Shown here one piece after another: positions 52,153 through 60,958 of a stretch of 64,000 nucleotides of DNA; positions within the stretch are counted from its first letter, which is position 1; the number at the start of each line of letters is the position of its first letter. This DNA is from Defluviimonas salinarum (GTDB taxonomy: Bacteria > Pseudomonadota > Alphaproteobacteria > Rhodobacterales > Rhodobacteraceae): contig NZ_JAPDOG010000004.1 of NCBI RefSeq assembly GCF_026013545.1, positions 124,001-188,000 on the forward strand, in the 5' to 3' direction. Position numbers and translations under genes: made by a program. Under the pieces are notes generated by a model. The model was given only the letters and a program-made list of their open reading frames with translations. It made no database searches and was not told where the DNA came from.

Positions 52153-55100
52153 CATCCGAGAACACCAAGCTCGGCATCGCCGGCAGACTCACGCGGGCTT
52201 TCATCGGCTCGCCGCTGACGCCCTTGTTCCTCATCGCCGCCTTCGTCTTCGGACTGGTGGCCCTCGTCTCGCTCCCGCGCGAGGAGGAGCCGCAGATCTC
52301 GGTGCCGATGGTCGACATCCTCGTGCGCGCGGACGGTTTGAAGGCCGCGGACGCCGTGAAGCTGATCACCGAACCTCTTGAGACCATCGTCAAGGGCATC
52401 GACGGGGTCGAGCATGTCTATTCGCAAAGCCGCGACGACCAGGTCATGGTCACCGCGCGCTTCCTCGTCGGCACCTCCTCGGACGCCGCCGTGCTTCGTG
52501 TTCACGACAAGGTTCGCGCCAACATGGACCGGATCCCGGTCGGCGTCCCCGAACCGCTGATCGTCGGGCGCGGCATCGACGACGTGGCGATCCTGTCCTT
52601 GACGCTCTCGCCGTCGGAGGCCGCCGCCGAGCGCGTCACCGCGAACGACCTCACCCGCATCGCCCGCGAGCTTAAGACCGAGATCGCCAAGATCCCCGAT
52701 GTCGGCCTCACCTACATCGTCGGCGAGACCGGCGAGCGCATCCGCATCGCCCCCGATCCCGCCCGGCTGGCGCTGAACGGCGTCACACTCCAGCAGCTTG
52801 CCGGCAAGGTCCAGGGTGCCAACCGGGCGATACCGGTCGGCAATCTCCGCTACGCCGGCGAGCAGATCGAGCTTGTCGCCGGCGAAACCCTCGGCTCGCC
52901 GCAGGAGATCGGCAACCTTCTCCTCACCACCCGCGACGGCCGCCCGGTCTATGTCCGCGACGTGGCCGACGTGAGCTTCGCCGCGGGCGCCGAGGAGTTG
53001 CGCGTCGCCACCGTCACCAAGACCGAGGAAGGCCTTCTCCGCCGCCCCTCGGTGACGCTCGCCGTCGCCAAGCGCGCCGGTTCAAACGCGGTCACCGTCG
53101 CCGAGGCGATCCTCCACAAGGCCCATGCGCTCGAAGGCACGCTCATCCCCCACGACGTCGAGGTCGAGGTGACCCGCGACTACGGCGAAAGCGCCAACGA
53201 GAAGGCGAACGAGCTGCTCTACCACCTCGGCCTTGCCACGGTTTCGATCATCGCGCTGGTCTGGGCGACCATCGGCCGGCGCGAGGCGGTCGTCGTCGCG
53301 GTCGTTATCCCGGTGACGATCCTGCTGACGCTCTTCGCCTCCTGGCTCATGGGCTACACGCTCAACCGCGTCTCGCTCTTCGCGCTGATCTTTTCCATCG
53401 GTATCCTCGTCGATGACGCCATCGTGGTGATCGAGAACATCGCGCGGCACTGGGGCATGCATGACGGCCGCGACCGCAAGACGGCCGCTATCGACGCTGT
53501 GGCCGAGGTCGGCAACCCGACCATCGTCGCGACGCTGACCGTGGTCGCCGCACTCCTGCCGATGCTCTTCGTCTCGGGGCTCATGGGCCCCTACATGAGC
53601 CCGATCCCCGCGAATGCCTCCGCGGCGATGATCTTTTCCTTCTTCGTCGCGGTCATGGTCACGCCCTGGCTGATGCTCAAGGTCGCCGGCAAGGCGCCCA
53701 CCCATGGCCACGCAGAGGGTCAGGGCGGCCCGCTCGGTCGCGCCTACACGGCCGTCGCCAAGCCGATCCTCGCCTCCAAGGCGCGGAGCTGGGGCTTCAT
53801 CGGCGTGGTCCTCGTCCTCACCTTCGGCTCGCTCGCGCTCTTCTACACCAAGGACGTGACCGTGAAGCTCCTGCCCTTCGACAACAAGTCGGAGCTGCAG
53901 GTGACGATCGACCTGCCCGAGGGCTCCCCGGTCGAAGCGACCGACGCGGTCGCCCAGTCCGTCGCCCGCGCGGTCCTCGACCTGCCCGAGGTCCGCTCGG
54001 TCCAGACCCATGCCGGCACGGCGGCCCCCTTCAACTTCAACGGCCTCGTGCGGCACTCCTACCTGCGCTCCGGCCCCGAGATGGGCGAGGTCGCGATCAA
54101 CCTCCTGCCCAAGGGCGAACGCGACCGCACCAGCCACGAGATCGCGCTGGAGATCCGGACCCGGATCATGGCGCTGCCGGTGCCCGAGGGCACCTCGCTC
54201 AAGACCGTCGAGCCGCCCCCCGGCCCGCCGGTGCTCGCGACGCTCCTGGCCGAGATCTACGGGCCCGACCCCGAGACCCGCCGCCAGGTCGCCGAGAAGG
54301 TCGAGGCCGCCTTCCGCTCGATTCCCTACATCGTCGACGTGGACAATTCCTACGGCGACCCCGCCCGGCGACTCCGCGCCACGATCTCGACCGACAATGC
54401 CGAGTTCTTCCAGGTCCAGGAATCCGACGTCCTCGACACGATCGCGATCCTGAATGGCGGCGCGACCGTGGGCTATTCCCATCGCGGCGAGGGCCGCCAG
54501 CCGATCCCGATCCGTGTGGAACGGCCGAAGGGCGAACGTACGATGGACGAGGCCTTCCTCACCACGCCGATCCCGGCGAACGTGCTGCCCGGCGCACGCG
54601 GCGTGGTCGAGCTTGGCGATGTCGTCGACGTGACCGAGGAACGCGCCTCCTACCCGGTCTTCCGCCACAACGGCCTCGCAGCCGAGATGGTGACGGCCGA
54701 GCTCGCGGGCGATTTCGAGGCGCCGCTCTACGGCATGCTCGCCGTGCAGGAAGCGCTCGACGCGCAGGACTGGACCGGCCTGCCGAAACCGGTGGTGGCA
54801 TTCCACGGCCAACCCGAGGACGAAAGCGCGCCCACGCTCCTCTGGGACGGCGAATGGGAGGTGACCTGGGTCACCTTCCGCGACATGGGCGCGGCCTTCG
54901 GCGTGGCGCTTCTGGGCATCTACATCCTCGTCGTCGCGCAGTTCGGCTCGTTCAAGGTGCCGCTGGTGATCCTGACGCCGATTCCGCTGACCTTCATCGG
55001 CATCCTCTTCGGTCACTGGGCCTTTGGCGCGCCGTTCTCGGCGACCTCGATGATCGGCTTCATCGCGCTTGCCGGCATCATCGTCAGGAACTCGATCCTG

Positions 55101-55346
55101 CTCGTGGACTTCATCCGCCACGCCCCCGGCCGCGACCGCCCCCTGACCGAGATCCTGATCGAGGCCGGCGCGATCCGCTTCAAGCCGATCCTCCTGACCG
55201 CGCTCGCGGCGATGATCGGCGCGGCGGTGATCCTGACCGACCCGATCTTCCAGGGCCTCGCGATATCGCTCCTCTTCGGCCTCGCCTCCTCGACGCTCCT
55301 GACGGTGCTGGTGATCCCGGCCGTCTACCGGGTGCTCCGGACCTGA
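52149..55346 (+). CDS. RND-family efflux pump, inner-membrane subunit
   Basis: A 1065-residue twelve-helix pump of the AcrB/MMPL type. FSIGILVDDAIVVIEN (~residues 415-430) carries the Asp pair of the proton relay. The duplicated second half begins near 520 with SKARSWGFIGVVLVL, and ATSMIGFIALAGIIVRNSILLVDFI is the matching second-half motif. Two large periplasmic loops (~40-330 and ~560-870) form the porter domain. Cargo is unknown; position after a SqrR-type operator and sqr suggests sulfur-stress products such as polysulfides or thiol conjugates. That is inference. Confidence 0.9.
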   Translation: MTSENTKLGIAGRLTRAFIGSPLTPLFLIAAFVFGLVALVSLPREEEPQISVPMVDILVRADGLKAADAVKLITEPLETIVKGIDGVEHVYSQSRDDQVMVTARFLVGTSSDAAVLRVHDKVRANMDRIPVGVPEPLIVGRGIDDVAILSLTLSPSEAAAERVTANDLTRIARELKTEIAKIPDVGLTYIVGETGERIRIAPDPARLALNGVTLQQLAGKVQGANRAIPVGNLRYAGEQIELVAGETLGSPQEIGNLLLTTRDGRPVYVRDVADVSFAAGAEELRVATVTKTEEGLLRRPSVTLAVAKRAGSNAVTVAEAILHKAHALEGTLIPHDVEVEVTRDYGESANEKANELLYHLGLATVSIIALVWATIGRREAVVVAVVIPVTILLTLFASWLMGYTLNRVSLFALIFSIGILVDDAIVVIENIARHWGMHDGRDRKTAAIDAVAEVGNPTIVATLTVVAALLPMLFVSGLMGPYMSPIPANASAAMIFSFFVAVMVTPWLMLKVAGKAPTHGHAEGQGGPLGRAYTAVAKPILASKARSWGFIGVVLVLTFGSLALFYTKDVTVKLLPFDNKSELQVTIDLPEGSPVEATDAVAQSVARAVLDLPEVRSVQTHAGTAAPFNFNGLVRHSYLRSGPEMGEVAINLLPKGERDRTSHEIALEIRTRIMALPVPEGTSLKTVEPPPGPPVLATLLAEIYGPDPETRRQVAEKVEAAFRSIPYIVDVDNSYGDPARRLRATISTDNAEFFQVQESDVLDTIAILNGGATVGYSHRGEGRQPIPIRVERPKGERTMDEAFLTTPIPANVLPGARGVVELGDVVDVTEERASYPVFRHNGLAAEMVTAELAGDFEAPLYGMLAVQEALDAQDWTGLPKPVVAFHGQPEDESAPTLLWDGEWEVTWVTFRDMGAAFGVALLGIYILVVAQFGSFKVPLVILTPIPLTFIGILFGHWAFGAPFSATSMIGFIALAGIIVRNSILLVDFIRHAPGRDRPLTEILIEAGAIRFKPILLTALAAMIGAAVILTDPIFQGLAISLLFGLASSTLLTVLVIPAVYRVLRT

Positions 55347-55615
55347 GCCGGCGGCAGCCAGCCGCGCAAGCCCCGTGCGCGGCTGGATTTCCGCCCGCCT
55401 TTCTGGCAGACTGAGCCTCAGGGGAACGGCACCTGCGGGTGCCGTGGTACTAATCGGGCGCATAGACCCGAGATGGTGGATCGCGACGAATCGACAGAAT
55501 TGAAACGGCGTCGCGAGACTGCCGTCCGGCGTCGTTGCAGACGCTCTGCGCGATTCTTCCATCCGCTTGCCACCTAGGGACGGTGCCGACGCCTTTCGAG
55601 TTCGGAGGGGGATGG

Positions 55616-57571
55616 GTGTCCGCGTACAAAGCAGCACTGGACCTGCACCTGAGCCCTGTCCCCGCACCGGATGACGGGCGCGGGGTCTTCTGGAGCAAGG
55701 CCCACCGGCTCGCATTCGACCGGCTCGGCTTCGCGGCCAAGAGCCGCGCGCCGCTCACCATCTTCACGGGAGAACCGGGCACCGGCCGCTCGACCCTGAT
55801 CCGTGAACTCGCGCGGCACGAAAAGGCCGAGCGCATCACCCGGATCATCCCGGATCCCGCCCGGCTCTCCGGCGACACCTGCGCCGCCGTGCTGGAGGTC
55901 TTCGGAGAACCGCACGAACCCGACCGGCGCGACCTGAACTGCGCCGCGCTCGCGGCCTTCCTCAAGACTGCGGCATCGGATGACTCCGCCCCGCTTCTGG
56001 TCATCGACGACGCCGACGGGCTGTCGGAAGACGCGCTCTCGGCGCTGTGCTTTTTCGCCACCGGCGGCCTCGACGAGGGACCGCGCCTCAAACTCGTTCT
56101 GGTCGGCCCGCCGTCGCTCCACGACCGGATCAATCGCGCGGCGCCCGATCTCGTCGGCCCGAGCTTCGAGCTTGGCCCCATGACCCGTGAGGACACGGCC
56201 GACTATGTCCGCCACATCGTGAAGGCAGCCGGCGGGCGCCCGGACGCCTTCGACGCCGAGGCGATGAAGGATATATTCGACCGGACCAACGGCGTGCCGA
56301 AAAGGATCGACGCTCTCCGCCCGGACTGGTCCAACGCTCCCCCGGATTCGGGGGCCGCACGGACCGCCGGCGCACCGGCCCGCGTGGTGAACCTCCCGAC
56401 GTCGCGGATCACCCTGAGGATGCCGTCGGGCGACGCCAAGCCCCGGACGTTCGCCCCCCAGAAGCCGGACCCGGCCAGATCGCAACGTCAGACCCTGCCG
56501 CGGTTCATGGTTCCAAAGAGCAAGGCTCCAGCCGCCCCGACGCCAGACCAGGCCGGCTCCGCGACGCCTCCGGCGCCCCCCGGGCCGGGTTCGAACCTTC
56601 CGGTCGCGCCGACCGCGCGCCGCGCCCCCGCCACCGTACTCGCCTCGATCCTGCACCGGTCCGGCTCCGCCGGCGAGGCCCGACTGCCTTTGCTGATCCT
56701 CACCGTACGGGCGGACACTGAACATCCACCGCCCGCGGCGCCCCCCGCCCCGGCTTCCGGGGCCAGACCCTCGACCGAGGCGCCTGCCCTCGCCCCACCG
56801 TCGCGACCGGCAGGCTGGCGCCTTGAGGCCATCGCGCTGATCCTCCTCGCGACAGTCGGCGCCGCGGCCCATCTGACCGAACCGGGCACACCGTTCGAAA
56901 CCCGGCTCTCCGCGCTCCGGGATCGCGCCGAGACACTGTTCGGCGCCGCGCCGAGCCGGATCGCACCAGCCCCGACCGCCGCGCCGGAAAGCCTTGCCGC
57001 CGCGTCCCCGCGGACCTCCGCCGACCAGTTCCGCACCGCACCAGCCCCGACCGCCGCGCCTGAAAGCCTCGGCGCCGCGTCCCCGCGGACCTCCGCCGAC
57101 CAGTTCCGCTCCGCGCCGAGCCGGACCGGACCAGCCCCGACCGCCGCGCCGGATAGCCTCGGCGCCGCGTCCCCGCGGACCTCCGCCGACCAGTTCCGCA
57201 CCCCGCCGAGCCGGACCGGGCCGGAGACAGCCCTGGGATCGGACCACCCGGCCGCCCGGGCGCTCGCCCCACCGAAGCCCAGGCCCCGAACCATCTTGAT
57301 CCGCGCCGCAAATGGCGGCGACGAACGAACCGGCCGCCGCCAAGCTGACCGGAACCGCGGCGACAGGGCGGACGGCTTCGGCAGGAACGGCTTCACCGGG
57401 ATCAACCGGAGCGGCTTCGGCAATGTCGTCGTGAGCGGAAACGGCGACGGAAACCGCAAAGTCGTCCGCAAGGGCAAGGGTGGCAGCAACGGTAAGGGAA
57501 AGGGCAAGAGCAAGGGGAAAAGCAAGGACAGGAGTCGCGGCAAAGACAAAGACGGCGGCCGGAAGAAGTAG
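55616..57571 (+). CDS. ExeA-like AAA protein with Arg in Walker A, Pro-rich repeats and basic tail
   Basis: A 651-residue protein. Residues ~22-260 are an ExeA/GspA-like AAA ATPase: GVFWSKAHRLAFDRL, Walker A GEPGTGRST (52-60) with Arg58 in place of the usual Lys, Walker B LLVIDDADGL and VGPPSLHDRI. A Pro/Ala-rich linker follows, then one helix (LEAIALILLATVGAAAHL, ~400-420). Beyond it lie three 25-30-residue repeats (APTAAPESL..AASPRTSADQFR) and a C-terminal Gly/Lys/Ser tail. The GTG at 55616 follows GGAGGGGG. ExeA proteins bind peptidoglycan and help insert secretins; no secretin is nearby. Confidence 0.72.
   Translation: MSAYKAALDLHLSPVPAPDDGRGVFWSKAHRLAFDRLGFAAKSRAPLTIFTGEPGTGRSTLIRELARHEKAERITRIIPDPARLSGDTCAAVLEVFGEPHEPDRRDLNCAALAAFLKTAASDDSAPLLVIDDADGLSEDALSALCFFATGGLDEGPRLKLVLVGPPSLHDRINRAAPDLVGPSFELGPMTREDTADYVRHIVKAAGGRPDAFDAEAMKDIFDRTNGVPKRIDALRPDWSNAPPDSGAARTAGAPARVVNLPTSRITLRMPSGDAKPRTFAPQKPDPARSQRQTLPRFMVPKSKAPAAPTPDQAGSATPPAPPGPGSNLPVAPTARRAPATVLASILHRSGSAGEARLPLLILTVRADTEHPPPAAPPAPASGARPSTEAPALAPPSRPAGWRLEAIALILLATVGAAAHLTEPGTPFETRLSALRDRAETLFGAAPSRIAPAPTAAPESLAAASPRTSADQFRTAPAPTAAPESLGAASPRTSADQFRSAPSRTGPAPTAAPDSLGAASPRTSADQFRTPPSRTGPETALGSDHPAARALAPPKPRPRTILIRAANGGDERTGRRQADRNRGDRADGFGRNGFTGINRSGFGNVVVSGNGDGNRKVVRKGKGGSNGKGKGKSKGKSKDRSRGKDKDGGRKK
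56966..57220 (+). repeat. In-frame tandem repeats in the AAA-like gene
   Basis: Three units beginning CCAGCCCCGACCGCCGCGCC start at 56966, 57041 and 57131 (spacing 75 and 90 bp). Each encodes a ~25-residue Pro/Ala/Ser unit ending DQFR, the longer one with an extra SRTGP. The repeats are nearly identical at DNA level, suggesting recent duplication and likely length variation between strains. Confidence 0.85.
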
Positions 57572-57656
57572 CGGATCCGCGTGCAGATCTCGCCCGTCCA
57601 AGCGGTGCGCAAAGATCATGGCGGCTATGCCAAGCTGTTGCGAATACTTGATTTCA

Positions 57657-57732
57657 TGGTGCCCCCAGAGGGACTTGAACCCCCGACCCCCTGATTACAA
57701 ATCAGATGCTCTACCAGCTGAGCTATAGGGGC
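57657..57732 (-). tRNA. tRNA-Thr (UGU)
   Basis: A complete 76-nt cloverleaf including encoded CCA. The acceptor stem GCCCCTA pairs with TGGGGGC, the D-arm is AGCTCAGCTGGTAGAGC, and the anticodon loop TTTGTAA within CTGAT/ATCAG gives anticodon TGT. The T-arm is GGGGGTTCAAGTCCC. It reads ACA (Thr) codons. No adjacent integrase or duplicated 3' end was found. Confidence 0.95.
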
Positions 57733-57773
57733 ACATCCGTGGAGATAAATCTCCCCGCGCCCGCGCGCAAGCC

Positions 57774-58277
57774 TCATCCGACATGACGAAGCGCCTCGGC
57801 GAGCAACCGGCCGGGCGGCAGCGCGGCGGCGAACGTCACCGCGTCGCGCTCATCGGGACCGGGCGGCTCCAGCGCGGCGAACTGGCTTGGCACCAGTTCA
57901 GGCGCGAAGAAATGGCCCGACCGGGCGGCGACACGGGCGGCGGCGGTCTCCGCGTCGCAGGCGAGATAGAGAAAGCGGCAGACACCGAGTCCGGCCTGCA
58001 GCCGGTCGCGGTGGGCGTGCCGCAGCGCCGAACAGGCGACGACCACGCGTCCCGGCGTCTTCGCCCCGGCCTCGGCGAGCCGGTCGAGCCAGCCCTCGCG
58101 CATGGCGTCGGTCAGCGGCCGCCCGGCGGCCATCGCTGCGATGTTGCCCTCGGGGTGGTAGGCGTCGCCCTCGATGAACCGCGCTCCGAGAGCCCTTGCC
58201 AGTGCGGCGGCCAGCGTCGACTTTCCGGCCCCCGCCACGCCCATCACCACGACGACGCGCGGGGCCAACGCGCTCAC
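57774..58277 (-). CDS. gntK: Gluconokinase
   Basis: A 167-residue P-loop kinase that phosphorylates D-gluconate to 6-phosphogluconate. Walker A is GVAGAGKST near the N-terminus, with EGDAYHPEGNIAAMAAGRPL and CSALRHAHRDRL typical of GntK. Its start overlaps the stop of the ABC permease gene (ATGA), an odd pairing, since nothing about iron transport requires gluconate kinase; they may share a promoter by chance. Confidence 0.93.
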   Translation of the reverse strand: MSALAPRVVVVMGVAGAGKSTLAAALARALGARFIEGDAYHPEGNIAAMAAGRPLTDAMREGWLDRLAEAGAKTPGRVVVACSALRHAHRDRLQAGLGVCRFLYLACDAETAAARVAARSGHFFAPELVPSQFAALEPPGPDERDAVTFAAALPPGRLLAEALRHVG

Positions 58278-59992
58278 CGCGCGCGTGCCTTCAGGTTCGC
58301 CCGCGCGAGCAGCCCCACCGCCACCAGCCCCACCGCGATCACCAGAAGCGCCGGCGGCGCCGCCTCGGCGATGTTTTCCAGACTCGCCTTCTCATGCGCC
58401 CGGGTCGCAAGTGTATCGTAGTTGAACGGGCGCAAGAGCAGCGTCGCCGGCAGCTCCTTCACGCAATCGACGAAGACGAGCAGCAGCGCCGTGCCGACCG
58501 AGCCTTTCATCAGCGGCAGATAGACCTCGCGCAGGGCGCCGCCCGCCGTGCGGCCGAGCGACCGCGCCGCCATCGGCAGGGAGGGCGAGACCCGGCCGAA
58601 TGCCGCATCGGTCGCGCCCTGGGCGATGGCGAAGAAGCGCACCGTGTAGGCGAAGACGATCGCCGCCGCCGAGCCGGTGAGGATCAGGCCCGGATCGCGT
58701 CCGGTCAGCCACAGCACCGCGTCCGCCACCCGGTGGTCGAAGGCCGCGACGGGAATGAGGATGCCGACCGCCAGCACCGCGCCCGGCGCGGCATAGCCGA
58801 TCGTCGTCACCGGCAGCACCAGCTTCGGCAGCCGCCGCCCGGTGAGCCGCACCCCGTAGACCATGAAGAGGGCACCCGTGACGGTCAGCAGCGCCGCCGC
58901 CCCGCCCACCGTCAGCGTGTTCAGAAACGCACGGCCAAGACCGGCGCCGAGCCAGGTCTCGGGCGAGTCGAAGGCATGGCCCACGATCACCCCGAGCGGC
59001 AGAACGAAGCCCATCGCCACCGGCAGCACGCAAAGCAGCGTCGCCACCCGCCCCGCCCAGCCGGTCAGCGCGATCTTCGTCACCGGCCGCGACTGCCGCG
59101 CCGACTGGTAGTAGCGCGAATTGCGCCGGCTGACCTTCTCCAGCGCCACGAGCGCGAGGATCACCGCGAGGATCACGCAGGCGATCTGCGCCGCGCCGCC
59201 GGCATTGCCGGTCTCGAGCCAGACCGTGAAGATCCCGGTCGTCAGCGTCTGCACCGCGAAGAAGTCGACGACGCCGAAATCGTTTACCGTCTCCATCATC
59301 ACGATCGCCGCCCCGGCCGCGATCGCCGGCCGCGCGAGCGGCATCCCGACCCGCCAGAAGAGCCCGACCGGCCCCGCTCCGAGCGCGCGCGCGACCTCGT
59401 AGCTCGCCGCCGAGGTCTCGCGGAAAGCGGCGCGGGCGAGCATGTAGACGTAAGGATACATCGCCGCGGCAAGGACGATCACCGCCCCGGTGCGCGAGCG
59501 GACCGCCGGAAACCAGTAGTCGCGCGCCGAGGTCCAGCCCATCGCGTCGCGCAAGGCAACCTGCACCGGGCCGGAATAGTCGAGGAAATCCACCAGCGCA
59601 TAGGCGCCGATATAGGCCGGGATCGCGAGCGGCAGGAGCAGCAGCCATTCGAGAAGCCGCGCGAACGGGAAGCGGTACATCGTCACGAGCCAGGCCGCCC
59701 CTGCCCCCACCGCCGCCGCGAGCGCGCCGGTCGCCACCGTCAGGATCGCGGTGTTCGCGGCATAGCGCGGCAGCGTCGTCGACAGGAGATGCGGCCAGAT
59801 GTTCTCGGTCGGATGAAAGGCGAGCACCAGCACCGCGACGATCGGCATCACCACCAGCGCCGCGATCGCCAGCGCGCCGGCCGACCACAGGCCGCTTCCG
59901 GCTCTCGGACCATGCGACGCGGCCGCCCGCTCCCGGCCCCTGCCCGCCACGATTCCCCCGCCCGCGATTGCTTGACTGTTTTGCTCGGCCAT
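58274..59992 (-). CDS. Iron(III)-type ABC transporter permease, FbpB-like
   Basis: A 572-residue fused permease with two six-helix domains. Each has an EAA loop: YEVARALGAGPVGLFWRVGMPLARPAI in the first and AARSLGRTAGGALREVYLPLMKGS in the second. This two-domain form is found in FbpB/SfuB ferric and related metal transporters. The binding protein and ATPase are not adjacent, so partners must be encoded elsewhere. The ATG at 59992 is chosen; the N-terminal frame extension to 60082 overlaps the divergent gene. A dyad at 60006-60026 lies directly upstream. Confidence 0.85.
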   Translation of the reverse strand: MAEQNSQAIAGGGIVAGRGRERAAASHGPRAGSGLWSAGALAIAALVVMPIVAVLVLAFHPTENIWPHLLSTTLPRYAANTAILTVATGALAAAVGAGAAWLVTMYRFPFARLLEWLLLLPLAIPAYIGAYALVDFLDYSGPVQVALRDAMGWTSARDYWFPAVRSRTGAVIVLAAAMYPYVYMLARAAFRETSAASYEVARALGAGPVGLFWRVGMPLARPAIAAGAAIVMMETVNDFGVVDFFAVQTLTTGIFTVWLETGNAGGAAQIACVILAVILALVALEKVSRRNSRYYQSARQSRPVTKIALTGWAGRVATLLCVLPVAMGFVLPLGVIVGHAFDSPETWLGAGLGRAFLNTLTVGGAAALLTVTGALFMVYGVRLTGRRLPKLVLPVTTIGYAAPGAVLAVGILIPVAAFDHRVADAVLWLTGRDPGLILTGSAAAIVFAYTVRFFAIAQGATDAAFGRVSPSLPMAARSLGRTAGGALREVYLPLMKGSVGTALLLVFVDCVKELPATLLLRPFNYDTLATRAHEKASLENIAEAAPPALLVIAVGLVAVGLLARANLKARAR

Positions 59993-60005
59993 GACCACAG
60001 CGGTT

Positions 60006-60026
60006 ACAGGAAAGCGGTTTTCCTGT
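60006..60026. promoter_or_regulatory. Perfect 8-5-8 palindrome before the ABC permease
   Basis: ACAGGAAA at 60006-60013 and TTTCCTGT at 60019-60026 flank a 5-bp spacer. It lies 14 bp upstream of the permease ATG (minus strand) and 55 bp before the divergent gene. The placement suits a repressor operator; it does not match Fur, Irr (ICE) or RirA boxes well. Confidence 0.5.
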
Positions 60027-60080
60027 CCAGCAAGCCCGTATAGGGTCTGCGCCGGAAGCGATTGGGAACGGACCGGCGTC

Positions 60081-60956
60081 ATGCAGATCGTGTATCACCT
60101 CGGGGCGCACTGCACCGACGAGGAACGGCTCCTCCGGGCGCTTTTGAAGAATCGCGGCACGCTCGAGGCGCGCGGCATCTCGGTGCCCGCTTCGCGGCAA
60201 TACCGGACGCTGCTGCCCAAGGTGGCCAAGTCGCTCAGGGGCGGCTATGCCGGCGCCGATGCCCAGCAGGTCATCCTCGACGCGGTGATGGAGACCGAGA
60301 CGGCGCAGAGGCTCGTCTTCAGCCACGACGGCCTGATCTGCTTTCCGGTCAACGTCGTCGCCGACGGCGTCTTCTACGCCACCGCACCGATGCGCATCGC
60401 CTCCTATGCCAATCTCTTCCCCGAAGCCGAGACCGAGTTCCACCTCGCGCTGCGCAACCCCGCGACGCTGGTCCCGGCGCTGATCGAGCGCGCGGCGGAC
60501 CGGAGCTATGCCGAGGTCATGGGCCACGCCGACCCAATGGCGCTGCGCTGGGCGCCCGCGATCGAGCGGGTGCTCGACCAGCGCCCCGACCTCCATCTCA
60601 CGCTCTGGTGCAACGAGGACACGCCGCTCCTCTGGCCGGAGATCCTGCGCGGCCTCGCCGGGCTCGGGTCCGACGCGGTGCTCGAAGGTGATTTCGACCT
60701 GCTCGCGACGATCATGACCGAGGACGGGCTCTCCGAGCTCAAGGCCCATCTCGACGCGCATCCGCCCGAGACGGTCGCCGAGCGGCGAGAGATCACCGCC
60801 GACTTCCTCGACCGCTTCGCCCGCCCCGAGGAGATCGAGGTCGAGATCGCGCTGCCCGGCTGGGACGCGGCGCTCGTCGCCGCCATGACCGCGGCCTACG
60901 AGGAGGACTGCGCCGAGATCGCTTCGATGCCGGGCGTGACCTTCCTGCAGCCCTGA
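60081..60956 (+). CDS. Sulfotransferase-like hypothetical protein
   Basis: A 291-residue soluble protein. The beginning QIVYHLGAHCTDEERLLRALLKNRGTLEARGISVP follows the pattern of the sulfotransferase N-terminus (LHIGTHKTGTT), but the P-loop Lys/Thr that binds PAPS is missing (HCTDEE). The rest alternates helices and strands with FHLALRNP in the place of the 3'-phosphate motif. It may be a degenerate or non-PAPS relative. It is divergent from the ABC permease and ends 2 bp before the convergent SDR gene. Confidence 0.6.
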   Translation: MQIVYHLGAHCTDEERLLRALLKNRGTLEARGISVPASRQYRTLLPKVAKSLRGGYAGADAQQVILDAVMETETAQRLVFSHDGLICFPVNVVADGVFYATAPMRIASYANLFPEAETEFHLALRNPATLVPALIERAADRSYAEVMGHADPMALRWAPAIERVLDQRPDLHLTLWCNEDTPLLWPEILRGLAGLGSDAVLEGDFDLLATIMTEDGLSELKAHLDAHPPETVAERREITADFLDRFARPEEIEVEIALPGWDAALVAAMTAAYEEDCAEIASMPGVTFLQP

Positions 60957-60958
60957 CC

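Noticed and set aside
57657-57732. tRNA-Thr as an integration site for a genomic island
   Set aside because: No integrase gene, no duplicated tRNA 3' end and no change of gene character were found on either side.
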